Assembly: GCF_025628895.1 (NCBI RefSeq)
Contig: NZ_JAOTJC010000005.1
Span: forward strand, 62,001-126,000
Source: Alteromonas salexigens
GTDB lineage: Bacteria > Pseudomonadota > Gammaproteobacteria > Enterobacterales > Alteromonadaceae
Length of the DNA stretch: 64,000 bases
Direction: 5' to 3'
Below the pieces are notes generated by a model that worked only from the letters and a program-made list of their open reading frames with translations, did not search any database and had not been told where the DNA came from. The first letter of the stretch is position 1, and each line of letters opens with the position of its first letter. The position numbers and the translations under genes are program-made. This document shows positions 1-9,397 of the stretch, piece by piece.

Positions 1-280
1 CTGTTTATTAATGCGAAATGACTAAAGAATAGACCGCATTACAGGATGGGTTGTCGATATAATACTAATAAATAAGTTTTGTTGACCGGATGGTCAGGTT
101 TGGCGCTGAAGTTGGTGTGTAAACAGTATGTTAACACGCATTTTTGCACCAGGCTGTCATCATAATGCAACACAACGCGACAACAATCCTGATGCCGAAA
201 ACGAAAGCAGCATGCACTTATATATGGGCCGTAAGAGCCACAATACAAGTGCAATTCCGCCTAAAATAAGGGAAACACAC
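1..280. other. Upstream region of first TonB-dependent receptor
   Basis: No convincing gene lies here. An open frame runs upstream from the receptor start to 128, but its translation does not look like protein and it precedes a good signal peptide. A perfect TATAAT hexamer lies at 58-63, without a clear -35 at 17 bases. Just downstream, at 83-96, is the inverted repeat TGACC-GGAT-GGTCA, which could be a repressor site. The -10 call and operator are inferences from base pattern alone. Confidence 0.35.
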
Positions 281-3200
281 ATGATTAGTAAAACTCAGTT
301 CACTCGCGTTGCGATGGCTGTTGCTCTGTCAGTTGGTGTCGCTACCACTGCCGTGGCTAACACAGGTCAGTCGTCAGCTATGCGTGGTACGATTGTCGGG
401 CCGCAGGGTAATCCTGCTGCAGGTAGTGCAATTACCATTCTTCACCAGCCTTCTGGCACAGTGAAAGAAGCCACTGTAAACGCAGAAGGTTTGTTCTCTG
501 CGCGTGGTCTGCGTGTTGGTGGTCCCTACACCATCATTGTTGAGTCAGACAAATTTCAGAGCCGGGTTATCGAAGGTGTTTATCTTGACCTGAACGATAC
601 CTTCCAACTGAATGCACAGCTTGAGTCTGTGTCTGACGTTGAGCGTATCGTGGTAACCGGTACCCGTGACTTCTTCTCTAACAGTGGTTCTGACTCGGTA
701 TTTGGTGAAGAGTTCATCAACAATGTGGCCACGTTCAACCGTGACCTGAAAGATGTGGTACGTAATAACCCACTGGCAGCGGTAAGCCCTGACGGTGACG
801 AACTGAGTGTTGCCGGCACCAACCCGAAATACAATGCCGTGACCATCGATGGCGTGGGCATTAACGATACTTTTGGTCTGCAAAGCAATGGTTACCCCAC
901 TTCACGTCCGCCTATTTCACTGGACGCTGTTGAGCAGGTATCGATTGAATACGCACCATTTAATACCCGTGCCGGTAAGTTTGGCGGCGGTAACATCAAC
1001 GTGGTTACCAAGTCTGGTACCAATGAAGTATCAGGTTCCGTGTTCTTTGAAACGGTTCCTACCACTGGTGATGCGATCGATAACCGCGACCCAGACGGCG
1101 ATGTTGAGTTCCCTACCACTAACGAAGAAGAGTCTTACGGCTTTACGTTAGGTGCGCCGTTAATTGAAGACAAACTGTTCTTCTTCGGCTCTTATGAGAA
1201 GTGGGAAGAAGATGTTGTTCTGGATTTTGACCCATCAACGTATTCAGCTGAAGCATTAGCTGACGCCAATTCTGTAGTCAATATTCTGCAAAGCAAGTAT
1301 GGCATTACTGACTCAATCGGTGGTGCTCCTGCTCCTAACGAAGATGAAAAAGTACTCATCAAACTGGACTGGAACATTAACAGTGATCATCGTGCAGATA
1401 TAACCTACAGCAAGCAGGAAAGTGCACAGGCGCGTAACTTTAATGACTCGCCTCGGGATATCCTGCTGACCTCTAACGGTTGGACTTCAGAACAAACCAA
1501 CGAATTTATCACTGCGCACATTTACTCTGACTGGACAGCAGACTTCTTCACTGAAATCAGCATGTCATATAAAGAGTTCGAGCAAGCGTCGGTTACCAAG
1601 AATTCACTGGGCGAAATTAATGTTCGTGGCGAAGCGGTTGATGTTGTAGCGGGACAAGATCAGTTCCGTCACGCCAACGTACTGGCCAACGAAGTATTTA
1701 ACCTCGGCTTCCACGCGACTTACCTTGCCGGTGACGTTGAATACAAGTTTGGTGCTGAGATGGAAGATACCACCAACTACAACCTGTTTGCCGAAGGTTC
1801 AGATGGTGTGTGGGAATTCGACAGCATTGAAGATTTCGAAGCTGGTGAAATCGCTGAGTTTTACTACAGCAACGCATTCACGAACAATGAACAGGATGTG
1901 GCTTACGACGTAGACAGCACCACTTACGCGCTGTACGGCGATGCCACCTTTGACCTGACTGATGACATTATTGTTACTGCCGGTCTGCGGTATGAGTACC
2001 TGTCAGTTGATCAGGCGCCTATGCTGAACCAGAACTTCCTGGACACTTACAACTTTGAAAATACTGAAAACCTGGATGGGTTTGATATCTTCCTGCCACG
2101 TGCCAGCTTCAACTGGACTGTCAGTGATGCGGTAACAGTACGCGGTGGGCTTGGACGCTATACCGGTGGTACGCCACTGGTGTGGATTTCCAATGCTTAC
2201 ACTAACGATGGTGTGACTCTTGATTCAGTAACATTGGATTCGTTGGACCCGTCACAGGTTGACTTTACGTCTGTACCTCAGGCGGCCCGCGATGCGTTGT
2301 CACAGGGTTCCGGCAGCACTAACCAAATCGACCCTGATTTCAAACTGCCTTCAGACTGGCGTTATCAGTTAGCCGCTGACGTGGTCTTTGATGTTCCTCA
2401 CCTGGGTGAAGACTTCGCGTGGACCACAGAGCTGACCTACGTTGACCGTGAAGACAGCGTATACTGGGTAGACTTGTCTCGGGTTGATAATGGCAATCGC
2501 ACCGCAGATGGTCAGCGCATTATCTGGGACAATGTTTACGACGGTACCGAATTTGAAGACAATTTCGATATTCAGCTGACTAATTCTGATGACGGTGGCC
2601 GCAGCATTCTGTTGACCACAGCACTGAATAAAGCCTGGGATAACGGCTTCTCCTTTAATGCCTCGTACACCAACCAGGACATTACCGAAGCTAACCCTGG
2701 CACCAGTTCACGTGCGGTTTCTAACTACCAGTATGAAGTAACACTGAACCGTAACAACCCACTGGTGGGCACAGCATACTACGAAGTTGAGCATCGTTTT
2801 GTACTGAACTTAGGCTACAAAACTGAGTTCTTCGAAGGTTACGAAACCAACTTTAACCTGTTCTTCGAGCGCCGCTCTGGCCGTCCATTCTCATGGACCC
2901 TGGGTGCGTTCCGTGACGGCGACCTGGGTGACCAGCCGGCACTGGATGATTCGGATATCTACATTCCTTACATCCCGACTGGTGCGGACGATCCAAACAT
3001 GGACTTCGCCGCGGGCCTGAGCTACGAAGAAATTATGGCCATCGCCGAAGAAGCTGGGGTTGCTGGCGCTGCCGGTGGCTATGTTGAGAAATACTCAGCG
3101 ACGCAGCCATGGTTTGCGACTGCTGACCTGTACATTTCTCAGGAAGTACCGGGTTTTGTGGAAGGTCATAAAGGTAAGGTTTACCTGACTGTGTCTAACT

Positions 3201-3403
3201 TTGCGAACATGCTGAATGATGACTGGGGCAAAGTGTACCGCATGCGCTTCCCGCAACAGATCCTGTTCGACTATGACGTAAATGAACAAGGCCAGTATAT
3301 CTACAGCGAGCGCTTCGGTGGAACCGAGACTGCTAACTTCGATACCTTCGATGTTTCAGAGTCTACCTGGCGACTGAAAGTTGGCGTTAAATACACATTC
3401 TAA
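281..3403 (+). CDS. TonB-dependent receptor, Oar-like
   Basis: Outer-membrane TonB-dependent receptor of 1040 residues; the substrate is unknown. I chose the ATG at 281 because it follows the ribosome site AGGGAAA and starts a signal peptide (MISKTQFTRV, hydrophobic core, cleavage near AVA-N at residue 26). Residues about 33-115 form a carboxypeptidase-regulatory-like beta-sandwich (GTIVGPQGNPAAGSAITI, then GLRVGGPY). A TonB-box-like ERIVVTG follows, then a plug domain with VTIDGVGINDTFG and NINVVTKSGTNE, and a long beta-barrel ending in the aromatic C-terminus KVGVKYTF typical of porins. It lacks the plug cysteine pair seen in the next gene. The two receptors are clearly paralogous but each has its own terminator. 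Related receptors are often linked to peptide or polymer uptake in Alteromonadales; that role is only inferred here. Confidence 0.93.
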   Translation: MISKTQFTRVAMAVALSVGVATTAVANTGQSSAMRGTIVGPQGNPAAGSAITILHQPSGTVKEATVNAEGLFSARGLRVGGPYTIIVESDKFQSRVIEGVYLDLNDTFQLNAQLESVSDVERIVVTGTRDFFSNSGSDSVFGEEFINNVATFNRDLKDVVRNNPLAAVSPDGDELSVAGTNPKYNAVTIDGVGINDTFGLQSNGYPTSRPPISLDAVEQVSIEYAPFNTRAGKFGGGNINVVTKSGTNEVSGSVFFETVPTTGDAIDNRDPDGDVEFPTTNEEESYGFTLGAPLIEDKLFFFGSYEKWEEDVVLDFDPSTYSAEALADANSVVNILQSKYGITDSIGGAPAPNEDEKVLIKLDWNINSDHRADITYSKQESAQARNFNDSPRDILLTSNGWTSEQTNEFITAHIYSDWTADFFTEISMSYKEFEQASVTKNSLGEINVRGEAVDVVAGQDQFRHANVLANEVFNLGFHATYLAGDVEYKFGAEMEDTTNYNLFAEGSDGVWEFDSIEDFEAGEIAEFYYSNAFTNNEQDVAYDVDSTTYALYGDATFDLTDDIIVTAGLRYEYLSVDQAPMLNQNFLDTYNFENTENLDGFDIFLPRASFNWTVSDAVTVRGGLGRYTGGTPLVWISNAYTNDGVTLDSVTLDSLDPSQVDFTSVPQAARDALSQGSGSTNQIDPDFKLPSDWRYQLAADVVFDVPHLGEDFAWTTELTYVDREDSVYWVDLSRVDNGNRTADGQRIIWDNVYDGTEFEDNFDIQLTNSDDGGRSILLTTALNKAWDNGFSFNASYTNQDITEANPGTSSRAVSNYQYEVTLNRNNPLVGTAYYEVEHRFVLNLGYKTEFFEGYETNFNLFFERRSGRPFSWTLGAFRDGDLGDQPALDDSDIYIPYIPTGADDPNMDFAAGLSYEEIMAIAEEAGVAGAAGGYVEKYSATQPWFATADLYISQEVPGFVEGHKGKVYLTVSNFANMLNDDWGKVYRMRFPQQILFDYDVNEQGQYIYSERFGGTETANFDTFDVSESTWRLKVGVKYTF

Positions 3404-3430
3404 TAACGATAAATAACGTCAAACACCTCA

Positions 3431-3461
3431 AGCCGGTTACCTCAGGGTAACCGGCTTTTTT
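3431..3461 (+). terminator. Rho-independent terminator after first receptor
   Basis: A perfect 10-base stem (AGCCGGTTAC / GTAACCGGCT) with a 6-base loop is followed by six T residues, 27 bases after the receptor stop codon. Confidence 0.93.
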
Positions 3462-3705
3462 AATTATTTTATTTATCGTCCTCGCCGGATGTCATTTGCC
3501 TGTCAGGCCGTTCCCTGCCGCTGTCATGGCACAGAAATAAATGTCTGCTACCCTCCTCATTGTTGGTTAAATTTCATTCGCTATGTAACTCGTGTCACAA
3601 AAGTGTCATATTAACCAGCGAGAATCGAGCCGCTGTTACCTGTGGGCCGCTTATGTTGCTTTCACATGGTTCAAAAAAATAGAGTTAAAACAAGGGAAAC
3701 ACATC
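3462..3705. other. Intergenic region before second receptor
   Basis: No gene is supported between the terminator and the second receptor start at 3706. An in-frame upstream extension to 3592 exists, but it carries no sensible protein and would bury the signal peptide. The promoter of the second receptor should lie here; I could not pick a convincing -35/-10 pair. Confidence 0.5.
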
Positions 3706-6700
3706 ATGCACACATCATCCAAACTGAGCCGCATTGCGGTCGCAGTTGCGCTGTCTGTCGGGTTGTCTACAGCCGCTGTGGCTCAACAGACATCATCCGG
3801 TATTCGCGGAAACATCACTGGGCCTCAGGGCAATGCTGATGCTGGCGCCACAATAACAATTTTGCATATTCCATCGGGAACAGTGCGTGAGGCCGTGGTT
3901 GGCGAGAGTGGTCAATTCTCGTTAAAAGGCTTACGGGTAGGTGGTCCTTATCAGATTATCGTGGACTCCGACCGCTTCGAAGATACTGTGGTAGAAGATG
4001 TGTATCTAACTCTGGGTGAAGACTACAACCTGAGCATGGCACTGGAAGCCGAGCGCGATATCGAAAACATCGTGGTGACCGGGTCCGCTATCAGTGCCAC
4101 TGCGTTTAACGAACGTGGTCCTTCTGCTACCTTTGGTTTAGAAGAGCTTGAGCAAGCACCGTCTATCAACCGCAATATCACCGATATCGTGCGTATCGAC
4201 CCGCGAATTTATGTAGATGAGTCTCGTGGCGATGAAAACTCAATTCGCTGTGCCGGTAAAAGCCCCCGCTTTAACAGCTTTACCCTGGACGGTGTGCGAG
4301 TGAACGACTCTTTCGGTCTGAACCAGAACGGTTATCCCACCGAGCGTATGCCTTTCCCTTACGACGCTATTGAGCAGGTTGCCGTTGAGCTGGCACCCTT
4401 TGATGTGATGTACGGAGGCTTTACTGCCTGTAACATCAACGCAGTGACCAAGTCAGGTACCAACGAAATTCACGGCAACGTGTTTGCTGATTACACCAGC
4501 GACAGCTTCCGCGGTGACTCAATAGAAGGCGACAAAGTTGACGTCGGTAATTACTCCGAGCGTCGCTACGGCTTTACCGTAGGTGGCCCGCTGATTGAAG
4601 ACAAACTGTTCTTCTTTGCAGCGTATGAAAAACTGGAAGGGGCAAACCTGTTCTTCCGCGGACCAACAGGTTCGGGTGCGGCAGATCAGGTGGATATTAC
4701 CCAGGCTGAGCTTGATGAAATTGCCAGCATCGCGCGGGATGTCTATCAGTACGATCCGGGTCCAATTCCTTCAAGCTTCGATAATGAAGATGAAAAAGTG
4801 TTGCTGAAACTGGACTGGAACATCAATACCCAGCACCGCATGTCGTTAACGTACAACTATAACGATGGCAACAACTTCACCGAGTCCGACGGTGACAACG
4901 ATGAGTTTGAATTTGCTAACCACCTGTACGAGCGCGGCGCTGAGCTGGAATCGTGGGTAGGTGTATTGTATTCAGACTGGACCGATCAATTCACCACTGA
5001 AGTCCGGGTAGGCTACCTTGACCTGCAAAACCGCCAGAACTCAGTAGGCGGTACTGACTTCGGTGAAATTCGTGTTGAAACCGATGACGTTGATGTTTAT
5101 CTGGGTGGCGATGACAGCCGTCAGTCAAACGTTCTGGGCTACGACCTGCTGAACCTGTCATTCCGCGGTTTCTACTACTTCGATAATGGCCATGAGCTGA
5201 CGTTCGGATTAGAGCGTGAGTCGCTGGATATTTTCAATCTGTTTGTTCAGCACACCGAAACTGAAATTCGTTTCGACGGCATTGAAAACTTCCGTAACGG
5301 GTTTGCCGATGCGATTTATTACAACAATGCGCCCTCACATAACCCGGAAGATGCCGCGGCTGACTGGGGCTACGCGTTAAATACTGCCTATGTTCAGGAT
5401 GAGTTCTACTACGGTGATTTCACTTTCATGCTGGGCATGCGTTATGACTGGTATACGTCCAGCGACCGACCTGAAGAAAACACAGACTTTGTGGCTGACT
5501 ATGGTTTCTCCAACACGGAAACTCTGGATGGAGAAGGTCTTTGGCAACCACGTATTGGCGTAACCTATGAGTGGACCGAAGACACCACATTGCGTGGTGG
5601 TTTAGGCCTGTACTCGGGTGGTAACCCCAATGTATGGATCTCAAACAGCTTCTCAGCAAATAACGTGCTGCAATTCGGGCAACGTGGCCGTTCGTTCGGT
5701 TATACCGATGGTTCACGCTCACTGTTTGATGACGACGTAGTGTATGCGGGTCTGGAAGACGGTGTACCAAATGGCCCAGGCTACGGTATTCCGCAAGAGC
5801 TGTATGATGCTGTGTCAGGTGGCGTAGGTGACAACTTCGAAATTAACTATCTTGAGCCGGGCTTCAAGGTGCCCTCGGAGTGGAAACTGTCTCTGGGTGT
5901 TACTCATATATTCCCACAGCAATATGTGGTTACTGCAGACTTGTTAGTGAGCCGTCGCCAGGATCAGGCCATCATTTTACGTGGTGACCTGGAGCAGGTG
6001 GGTACTACCGAGGACGGTTATCCTCAGTATGACAGTGTCCGCGAACCCAGCTTCAAGCTGGCTAACTCCGAAACCGACAGTACCTCGTTGACTGCATCAA
6101 TTGGCGTAGCCAAGCAATACGACAACGGCATCGACTTCACGGCCGGTTACTCGTACAACGACGCTGAAGATGTGCAGCCTATGACCAGTGCGGTGGCGTT
6201 CTCGAACTACACCAACCGCGCGTTCTTCGACCCGCAGGAGCAGGTGTCTTCTACGTCGAACTACAACATTCGTCATCGTTTCACCGCGACACTGAACTAC
6301 GAGACGCTGTGGTTTGACGATTACGCCACACGCTTCTCGCTGTTTGGTTCACTGAACGAAGGCCAGCCGTACAGCTTTGCGTATAACGGTACGGTTGACC
6401 CTTATGGCTTCACGCCGTTCCTGGACTTCGCGGAAAACGTCCTGGAGCCAGGTGCTGAGCGTAACAGTGAGTACGGTTCATGGTGGGGCAAGCTGGATCT
6501 GCGGGTTACCCAGCAGCTGCCAGGCTTCTCTGAAGGTCACAGTGCACAGGCATTCTTCGTGGTTGATAACCTGACGAACCTGCTAAACGATGACTGGGGT
6601 ATTCTGGAACAGGTTGATTTCCCTAACCTGGTTGGGCCGGGTGACCGTGCAGAATCCCGTGTTGGTGATGCGTCACTGTACGAAATTCGTGTAGGCGTTG

Positions 6701-6714
6701 AATACCGCTTCTAA
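3706..6714 (+). CDS. TonB-dependent receptor, Oar-like, with plug cysteine pair
   Basis: Second TonB-dependent receptor, 1002 residues, paralogous to the preceding gene across its whole length. The ATG at 3706 is preceded by AGGGAAA and opens a signal peptide with cleavage near AVA-Q at residue 26. Next come a carboxypeptidase-regulatory-like domain (RGNITGPQGNADAGATITI), the TonB-box-like ENIVVTGS near residue 121, a plug domain, and a barrel ending in RVGVEYRF. Cys182 (SIRCAGKSPRF) and Cys242 (GGFTACNINAVTKSGTN) have no counterpart in the first receptor and could form a periplasmic disulfide. The ligand is unknown. No transporter or hydrolase operon is attached that would name it. Confidence 0.93.
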   Translation: MHTSSKLSRIAVAVALSVGLSTAAVAQQTSSGIRGNITGPQGNADAGATITILHIPSGTVREAVVGESGQFSLKGLRVGGPYQIIVDSDRFEDTVVEDVYLTLGEDYNLSMALEAERDIENIVVTGSAISATAFNERGPSATFGLEELEQAPSINRNITDIVRIDPRIYVDESRGDENSIRCAGKSPRFNSFTLDGVRVNDSFGLNQNGYPTERMPFPYDAIEQVAVELAPFDVMYGGFTACNINAVTKSGTNEIHGNVFADYTSDSFRGDSIEGDKVDVGNYSERRYGFTVGGPLIEDKLFFFAAYEKLEGANLFFRGPTGSGAADQVDITQAELDEIASIARDVYQYDPGPIPSSFDNEDEKVLLKLDWNINTQHRMSLTYNYNDGNNFTESDGDNDEFEFANHLYERGAELESWVGVLYSDWTDQFTTEVRVGYLDLQNRQNSVGGTDFGEIRVETDDVDVYLGGDDSRQSNVLGYDLLNLSFRGFYYFDNGHELTFGLERESLDIFNLFVQHTETEIRFDGIENFRNGFADAIYYNNAPSHNPEDAAADWGYALNTAYVQDEFYYGDFTFMLGMRYDWYTSSDRPEENTDFVADYGFSNTETLDGEGLWQPRIGVTYEWTEDTTLRGGLGLYSGGNPNVWISNSFSANNVLQFGQRGRSFGYTDGSRSLFDDDVVYAGLEDGVPNGPGYGIPQELYDAVSGGVGDNFEINYLEPGFKVPSEWKLSLGVTHIFPQQYVVTADLLVSRRQDQAIILRGDLEQVGTTEDGYPQYDSVREPSFKLANSETDSTSLTASIGVAKQYDNGIDFTAGYSYNDAEDVQPMTSAVAFSNYTNRAFFDPQEQVSSTSNYNIRHRFTATLNYETLWFDDYATRFSLFGSLNEGQPYSFAYNGTVDPYGFTPFLDFAENVLEPGAERNSEYGSWWGKLDLRVTQQLPGFSEGHSAQAFFVVDNLTNLLNDDWGILEQVDFPNLVGPGDRAESRVGDASLYEIRVGVEYRF

Positions 6715-6735
6715 TTCGCACAGCGAAACATATAG

Positions 6736-6766
6736 AAAGCCGGCCACTCTGTGACCGGCTTTTTTT
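6736..6766 (+). terminator. Rho-independent terminator after second receptor
   Basis: A 12-base stem with one C/A mismatch (AAAGCCGGcCAC / GTGaCCGGCTTT), a TCT loop and a following T run lie 21 bases after the stop. Confidence 0.9.
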
Positions 6767-6897
6767 ATGCCTGACGTACCCAGAGCCCCGAAGAGTGAGC
6801 AAGGACCCACTATTACTGATTTCTTTTATAAAATTAATAATCTGCTTTGGCGCAATACCAGTACCCATCTTAGATGACACTTTTGAAAGGAGGGTAC

Positions 6898-7584
6898 ATG
6901 AGCAAGCGAATTTTAATGGTAATGACGTCACACGAAGTGCTGGGTGATACGGGCAACAAAACCGGCGCGTGGCTGGAGGAGTTTGCTGCACCGTACTATG
7001 CCTTTGTCGACGCCGGGTACACGGTAACGCTGGCGTCTACGATGGGCGGACAGGTGCCTCTTGATCCAAATAGCCTGGGTGATGACGCGATGACCGATGC
7101 TACCCGTCGTTATGCCGATGACGAGCAGGCAAGGTCCGCGTTAGCTTCCACGATCCCGTTGGAAGACGTGATCGCGGATGAGTTCGATGCCGTGTTTTAT
7201 CCCGGCGGGCACGGCCCGTTGTGGGATCTGTCTGACAATGCCCACTCCATTGCACTGATTGAAGCGATGGCGAAAGCCGATAAGCCGATTGGGGCAGTAT
7301 GTCACGCGCCCATTGTACTGAAAGAGGTGAAAGGGCCTGACGGTAACGCATTCATCAAAGATAAGGACGTGACCGGGTTTACCAATGCGGAAGAAGAGGC
7401 GATGGAGCTGACTCAGGTGGTGCCTTATCTGGTTGAAGACGAGCTGGTAAAACAGGGCGGTAAGTTTTCAAAGGCAGACAATTTCGAACCCCATGTGTGC
7501 GAAAGTGATCTGTTGGTGACCGGACAGAACCCGGCCTCCTCAAAGCCTGCGGCCGAGGCGCTTATTGCACGGCTGGGTAAATAA
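6898..7584 (+). CDS. DJ-1/PfpI family protein (glyoxalase III/Hsp31-like)
   Basis: A 228-residue class I glutamine-amidotransferase-like protein of the DJ-1/PfpI superfamily. The start at 6898 follows an excellent ribosome site (AAAGGAGGG), so the longer frame from 6874 is not used. The nucleophile elbow GAVCHAPIV puts the reactive cysteine at about residue 135 with an adjacent His136. YPGGHGPLWDL near 101-111 is the oxyanion region, and SHEVLGDTGNKTGAWLEE near 11-28 carries the acidic residue that tunes the cysteine. This pattern matches the Hsp31/HchA-like branch, whose members act on methylglyoxal or as protein-repair chaperones in the cytoplasm. The exact activity here is inferred. It is a single-gene unit ended by its own terminator. 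Confidence 0.88.
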   Translation: MSKRILMVMTSHEVLGDTGNKTGAWLEEFAAPYYAFVDAGYTVTLASTMGGQVPLDPNSLGDDAMTDATRRYADDEQARSALASTIPLEDVIADEFDAVFYPGGHGPLWDLSDNAHSIALIEAMAKADKPIGAVCHAPIVLKEVKGPDGNAFIKDKDVTGFTNAEEEAMELTQVVPYLVEDELVKQGGKFSKADNFEPHVCESDLLVTGQNPASSKPAAEALIARLGK

Positions 7585-7603
7585 GCCTTATATTGTGAGT
7601 AGA

Positions 7604-7630
7604 AAGGGGAGCGTTTTGCTCCCCTTTTTT
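7604..7630. terminator. Convergent terminator between DJ-1 gene and argR
   Basis: Stem AAGGGGAGC / GCTCCCCTT with a 5-base loop, followed by a T run on the plus strand. It sits between convergent genes, and the minus-strand copy has a short T-rich tail, so it may serve both. Confidence 0.88.
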
Positions 7631-7635
7631 TATTG

Positions 7636-8100
7636 CTAGACGTTGTCGAACAGGTCTTCCACCCGTTGTCGTAAGTCTTCAATTTTTTCCACATCGGCAG
7701 GGGCTATAAAAATGGTATCGTCCCCGGCAATGGTCCCCAGCACGCCGTCTTTTTTGCTCAGCGAGTCGAGCAGCCGGGCAATCAGTTGTGCCGCGCCGGG
7801 ACTGGTGCGGATAATCACCATCACGTTGTTATGCACAATATCCAGCACTAATTGTTTTAACGGGCTTTTGGCGGTAGGCATGCCCAGCTCAGGCGGCAGG
7901 CAGTACACCATGTCACCACGGGCGTTGCGGGTGCGCACGGCGCCAAATTTACTCAGCATGCGCGAAATTTTAGACTGGCTGATATTGTCGAAACCCTGTT
8001 CTTTAAGTGCTTCAACAATTTCGCCCTGCGAGCCATAGCTTTCAGCTTTCAGTATCTCTTTGAAAGCCTTAATTAATTGTTCTTGTTTTTGATTTGCCAT
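7636..8100 (-). CDS. argR: Arginine repressor ArgR
   Basis: Arginine-responsive transcription factor of 154 residues, the usual family length. The ATG at 8100 ([13 protein letters not shown]) was chosen over an upstream frame to 8190, which reads through the operator region. The N-terminal winged helix (about residues 5-75) contains the [19 protein letters not shown] recognition helix. The C-terminal half carries the hexamerisation and arginine-binding segment, with a [11 protein letters not shown] signature near 125. It is transcribed away from mdh, an arrangement conserved in gammaproteobacteria. The shared upstream region holds an ARG-box-like operator, consistent with autoregulation. Confidence 0.96.
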   Translation of the reverse strand: MANQKQEQLIKAFKEILKAESYGSQGEIVEALKEQGFDNISQSKISRMLSKFGAVRTRNARGDMVYCLPPELGMPTAKSPLKQLVLDIVHNNVMVIIRTSPGAAQLIARLLDSLSKKDGVLGTIAGDDTIFIAPADVEKIEDLRQRVEDLFDNV

Positions 8101-8173
8101 AGTGCCCTGTAAACAATTCGAGGGTGAAGAAAGGGGATATATTGTGCCGGAGAGGTGAACTTTGTGCAATTTA

Positions 8174-8212
8174 ATTGCATAATCATTCACGATTTTGAAT
8201 ATTGCTCAAAAA
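8174..8212. promoter_or_regulatory. Candidate tandem ARG boxes (ArgR operator)
   Basis: TGCATAATCATTCA at 8176-8189 differs from the ARG-box core TGAATWWWWATTCA at two positions. A second half-site TGAAT begins at 8196, 20 bases further on, followed by the weaker ATTGCTCA. The 20-base offset resembles the unusual two-base spacing reported for the argR operator of E. coli. The site lies 70-120 bases before both argR and mdh, so ArgR could control either. Confidence 0.55.
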
Positions 8213-8321
8213 GTTGTGCCCATTGCCAGCCAATGGGCTATAAGGTGATTGAGTTTTCCCCTTCGTTGCATTAGTGTGACGTTCCCTTTTTTATACGTGA
8301 GTATTCCATAGGAGAAATGGT

Positions 8322-9260
8322 ATGAAAGTAGCCGTGTTAGGTGCTGCCGGTGGTATTGGTCAAGCGCTGTCTTTGTTGTTAAAAACACAACTGCCAGCAG
8401 GTTCTGAATTAGCGCTGTATGATGTTGCGCCAGTTGTACCTGGTGTTGCTGTTGATTTGAGCCATATCCCCACTGCGGTAAAAGTAACCGGTCACGGTAA
8501 AGAAGACCTGGCAGATGCGCTTACCGGATCTGATGTTGTGCTGATCCCTGCCGGCGTACCCCGTAAGCCTGGTATGGACCGCTCCGACCTGTTTAATATC
8601 AATGCTGGCATTGTGCAAAACCTGGTTGAAGGTGTTGCTGAGCATTGTCCGTCTGCGTGCCTGGGTATTATCACTAACCCGGTCAATACCACAGTGGCGA
8701 TTGCAGCAGAAACCCTGAAAGCGAAGGGTTGCTACGACAAGAACAAATTGTTCGGTGTCACTACGCTGGACGTGATCCGTGCAGAAACCTTCGTAGCCGA
8801 ACTGAAAGACGTAGACCCAGCGGTTACTCACGTACCGGTAATTGGTGGCCACTCGGGTACCACTATTCTGCCGTTGCTGTCTCAGGTAGAGGGCGTATCC
8901 TTCTCTGATGACGAAGTTGCCAGCCTGACAAAACGTATCCAGAATGCCGGTACCGAAGTGGTAGAAGCGAAAGCCGGTGGTGGTTCAGCCACACTGTCTA
9001 TGGGTCAGGCCGCTGCCCGTTTCTGTCTGTCGCTGGTAGCGGCAATGCAGGGCGAGAACGTAGTTGAGTATGCCTACGTACAAACTGATGACAGCGATGA
9101 CGCAGCATTCTTTGCACACCCGGTACGCCTGGGCGCGAATGGGGTAGAAGAAATCCTGCCGTACGGTGAACTGAGCGACTTTGAGCAGAAAGCCAAAGAA
9201 GACATGCTGGAAGGTCTGCGTGGCGACATCAAAATGGGCGTTGACTTCGTTAACGGCTAA
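8322..9260 (+). CDS. mdh: Malate dehydrogenase (NAD-dependent)
   Basis: TCA-cycle enzyme interconverting malate and oxaloacetate, 312 residues, the normal length of the E. coli-type enzyme. The N-terminal Rossmann motif is [16 protein letters not shown]. The substrate arginine region is [14 protein letters not shown] and the catalytic histidine lies in [13 protein letters not shown] near residue 177. The start at 8322 follows GGAGAA. It is divergent from argR and ends in its own terminator, so it is monocistronic. Confidence 0.98.
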   Translation: MKVAVLGAAGGIGQALSLLLKTQLPAGSELALYDVAPVVPGVAVDLSHIPTAVKVTGHGKEDLADALTGSDVVLIPAGVPRKPGMDRSDLFNINAGIVQNLVEGVAEHCPSACLGIITNPVNTTVAIAAETLKAKGCYDKNKLFGVTTLDVIRAETFVAELKDVDPAVTHVPVIGGHSGTTILPLLSQVEGVSFSDDEVASLTKRIQNAGTEVVEAKAGGGSATLSMGQAAARFCLSLVAAMQGENVVEYAYVQTDDSDDAAFFAHPVRLGANGVEEILPYGELSDFEQKAKEDMLEGLRGDIKMGVDFVNG

Positions 9261-9293
9261 TCCCTGCTGACACTTTCGCATTCAGCTATACAG

Positions 9294-9328
9294 AGCGCCT
9301 TTCCTTAACGGGGAAGGCGCTTTTTTTT
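9294..9328 (+). terminator. Rho-independent terminator after mdh
   Basis: Stem AGCGCCTT / AAGGCGCT with a short interior, followed by eight T residues, about 35 bases after mdh. Confidence 0.92.
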
Positions 9329-9397
9329 GTTATTGCGTGTGTGGCGCGGAAGAGCTGGTGTATGCTAAAGCATCATGATTAAGAGAAGGAATCACCC

